Positions 63,200 through 64,000 of a stretch of 64,000 bases of DNA are shown here, one piece after another; positions within the stretch are counted from its first letter, which is position 1; each line of letters begins with the position of its first letter. A model generated the notes under the pieces. That model did not search any database. It worked only from the letters and a program-made list of their open reading frames with translations, and had not been told where the DNA came from. Source of the DNA: Pseudomonas sp. dw_612 (GTDB lineage: Bacteria > Pseudomonadota > Gammaproteobacteria > Pseudomonadales > Pseudomonadaceae); contig NZ_JAAVVC010000001.1 in the NCBI RefSeq assembly GCF_018449725.1, positions 496,001 through 560,000 of the forward strand. The letters run 5' to 3'. Made by a program: the position numbers and the translations under genes.

Positions 63200-63213
63200 C
63201 GCTTTGCTGACGA

Positions 63214-63402
63214 TTACTTCCTGGAAGGTGCTGCAACCTTGGGCAGAAATTTCGACTTCGGCCCGCGAGGCGCCGTCGATTTGATCTTGCCAGTCTTGAC
63301 CTGATCCTCGCCAAAGCCAGCTACATACTCAGTCTGGCCACACTGCACGCAATTGTTGATTGGAAACTCAGCCCCGTCGTCTTCGATATACGGATCAGCC
63401 AT
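63214..63402 (-). CDS. small CxxC protein, function unknown
   Basis: The 62-residue product (MADPYIEDDGAEFPIN...) has one CVQC pair near 18-21 and a basic C-terminal half (PRGPKSKFLPKVAAPSRK). The ATG at 63402 has AAGGGG upstream. No known family is recognised; the single CxxC pair could bind zinc as a dimer. The gene is monocistronic with its own terminator. Confidence 0.6.
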   Translation of the reverse strand: MADPYIEDDGAEFPINNCVQCGQTEYVAGFGEDQVKTGKIKSTAPRGPKSKFLPKVAAPSRK

Positions 63403-63663
63403 TTTTTCGCCCCTTTCAAAACCGGATCGATACCGGCAAGCCCTATTTGCCTGAAAAATATCGACCACCAAGGCTTTTGAGACTAGTCGGTCATTACTGG
63501 ACTTGTGATTCAGATCGCGCTGTGCCCGACGAATGGCCGACGTCGGCGTCCTACAAAATAATCAAAGAAATAAACAGCAACACACCACTTGTCTCACCAC
63601 CCTCAAGATTTCCAGCTACAGGCCGTTGCCCTTGTTCCTACGCAAAAAACTCAGGGAGAGAAC
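63403..63663. other. intergenic region before the right-edge gene
   Basis: No gene or repeat is seen in these 260 bases. It is AT-richer than the coding flanks and holds an AGGGAGAG ribosome binding site for the edge gene. Confidence 0.4.
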
Positions 63664-64000
63664 ATGGAAATCAAGGGAATGCCGTCACTGATCAACACCA
63701 CGCCCATCACGCTTACACCCGAGCAGATCGCGGCCGGTAAAGCAGGCGGAGACAAAATAAAGGACATGATCGACTCCGGCGCGATCGACATGAAAAATCC
63801 TACAGGCCTGACGCTGACCCCGGGTGTCATCTATCACCCAAGCAATCCGTCGCCGACCCAGCCCACTGAACCGGGACCTCCCCTGGTAGCTGTCATAACC
63901 TATATCGGCCGCACCGAGCCCACCAAAGACTTTCCGGCCGCGCGTGACCGCTTGATGGCAGCCCATGAAAACCTCAAGACGACGTACATGCAGTTTCTGG
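63664..64000 (+). CDS. protein of unknown function, cut by the right edge
   Basis: An open frame from ATG 63664 runs to the window end, 112 codons (MEIKGMPSLINTTPIT...). It has an AGGGAGAG site 5-12 bases upstream. The visible part is proline-rich in the middle (NPSPTQPTEPGPP) with no signal peptide, helix-turn-helix or enzyme motif. It continues to the right. No function is proposed. Confidence 0.6.
   Translation, partial: MEIKGMPSLINTTPITLTPEQIAAGKAGGDKIKDMIDSGAIDMKNPTGLTLTPGVIYHPSNPSPTQPTEPGPPLVAVITYIGRTEPTKDFPAARDRLMAAHENLKTTYMQFL

Overview
The window looks like a chromosomal segment of a Pseudomonas of the P. fluorescens group. The basis is high GC coding sequence, Pseudomonas marker genes (oprF-sigX-cmpX-crfX-cmaX, ppsA/ppsR, rmf-pyrD, thrH, acnD/prpF, the assimilatory APS reductase type of cysH), and many intergenic REP-like inverted repeats. 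There is no tRNA, rRNA, CRISPR array, insertion sequence or prophage that I can support. Starts were re-chosen by ribosome binding site and family alignment from memory, so several genes begin downstream of the longest possible frame.

Layout. 1-7.3 kb: purine catabolism (end of xdhA, xdhB, xdhC, guaD), a divergent GntR regulator and a BenE-type transporter. 7.4-16.5 kb: housekeeping genes (yggL, dacB, a CHASE-PAS-GGDEF diguanylate cyclase, rlmKL, rmf, pyrD). 16.6-22.6 kb: nitrate-assimilation control (nasS, nasT, nitrate transporter, phosphatase/kinase fusion, cobA). Both nasS and the transporter gene are preceded by an ANTAR-type hairpin plus terminator, but the reductase genes that normally lie before cobA are absent here. 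22.7-28.4 kb: envelope cluster oprF, sigX, cmpX, crfX, cmaX, then rraA and an alpha/beta hydrolase. 28.5-34.5 kb: ppsA and divergent ppsR, then a MocR-type regulator divergent from an EamA transporter. 34.5-43.3 kb: methylcitrate cycle, transcribed right to left prpR-prpB-prpC-acnD-prpF-prpD, with candidate prpR operators.

43.6-46.7 kb: a three-gene operon of a retropepsin-like protease, an inactive-transglutaminase 7TM protein and an ATP-grasp ligase. 47-50.1 kb: pabB, thrH, cysH. 50.2-53 kb: an AT-rich control region with a candidate sigma-54 promoter and a GntR-like palindrome, then an NCS1 transporter and a hydantoin/allantoin racemase-like gene. 53-55.8 kb: LysR regulator, divergent SDR, HAD phosphatase. 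56-61.3 kb: a 1,624-residue Rhs polymorphic toxin whose last 170 residues read as a cholera/pertussis-type ADP-ribosyltransferase, overlapped by a small low-GC gene that is the likely immunity gene. 61.3-64 kb: small acidic disordered proteins, two tandem glycine-zipper proteins, a candidate small RNA, a small CxxC protein and a gene cut by the right edge.

The strongest leads are the paired ANTAR leaders in a nitrate locus without its reductases, the Rhs-ART toxin/immunity pair, the hairpin-rich rmf leader with a paired ribosome binding site, a palindrome shared by the two purine/hydantoin control regions, and the candidate small RNA near 63.1 kb.
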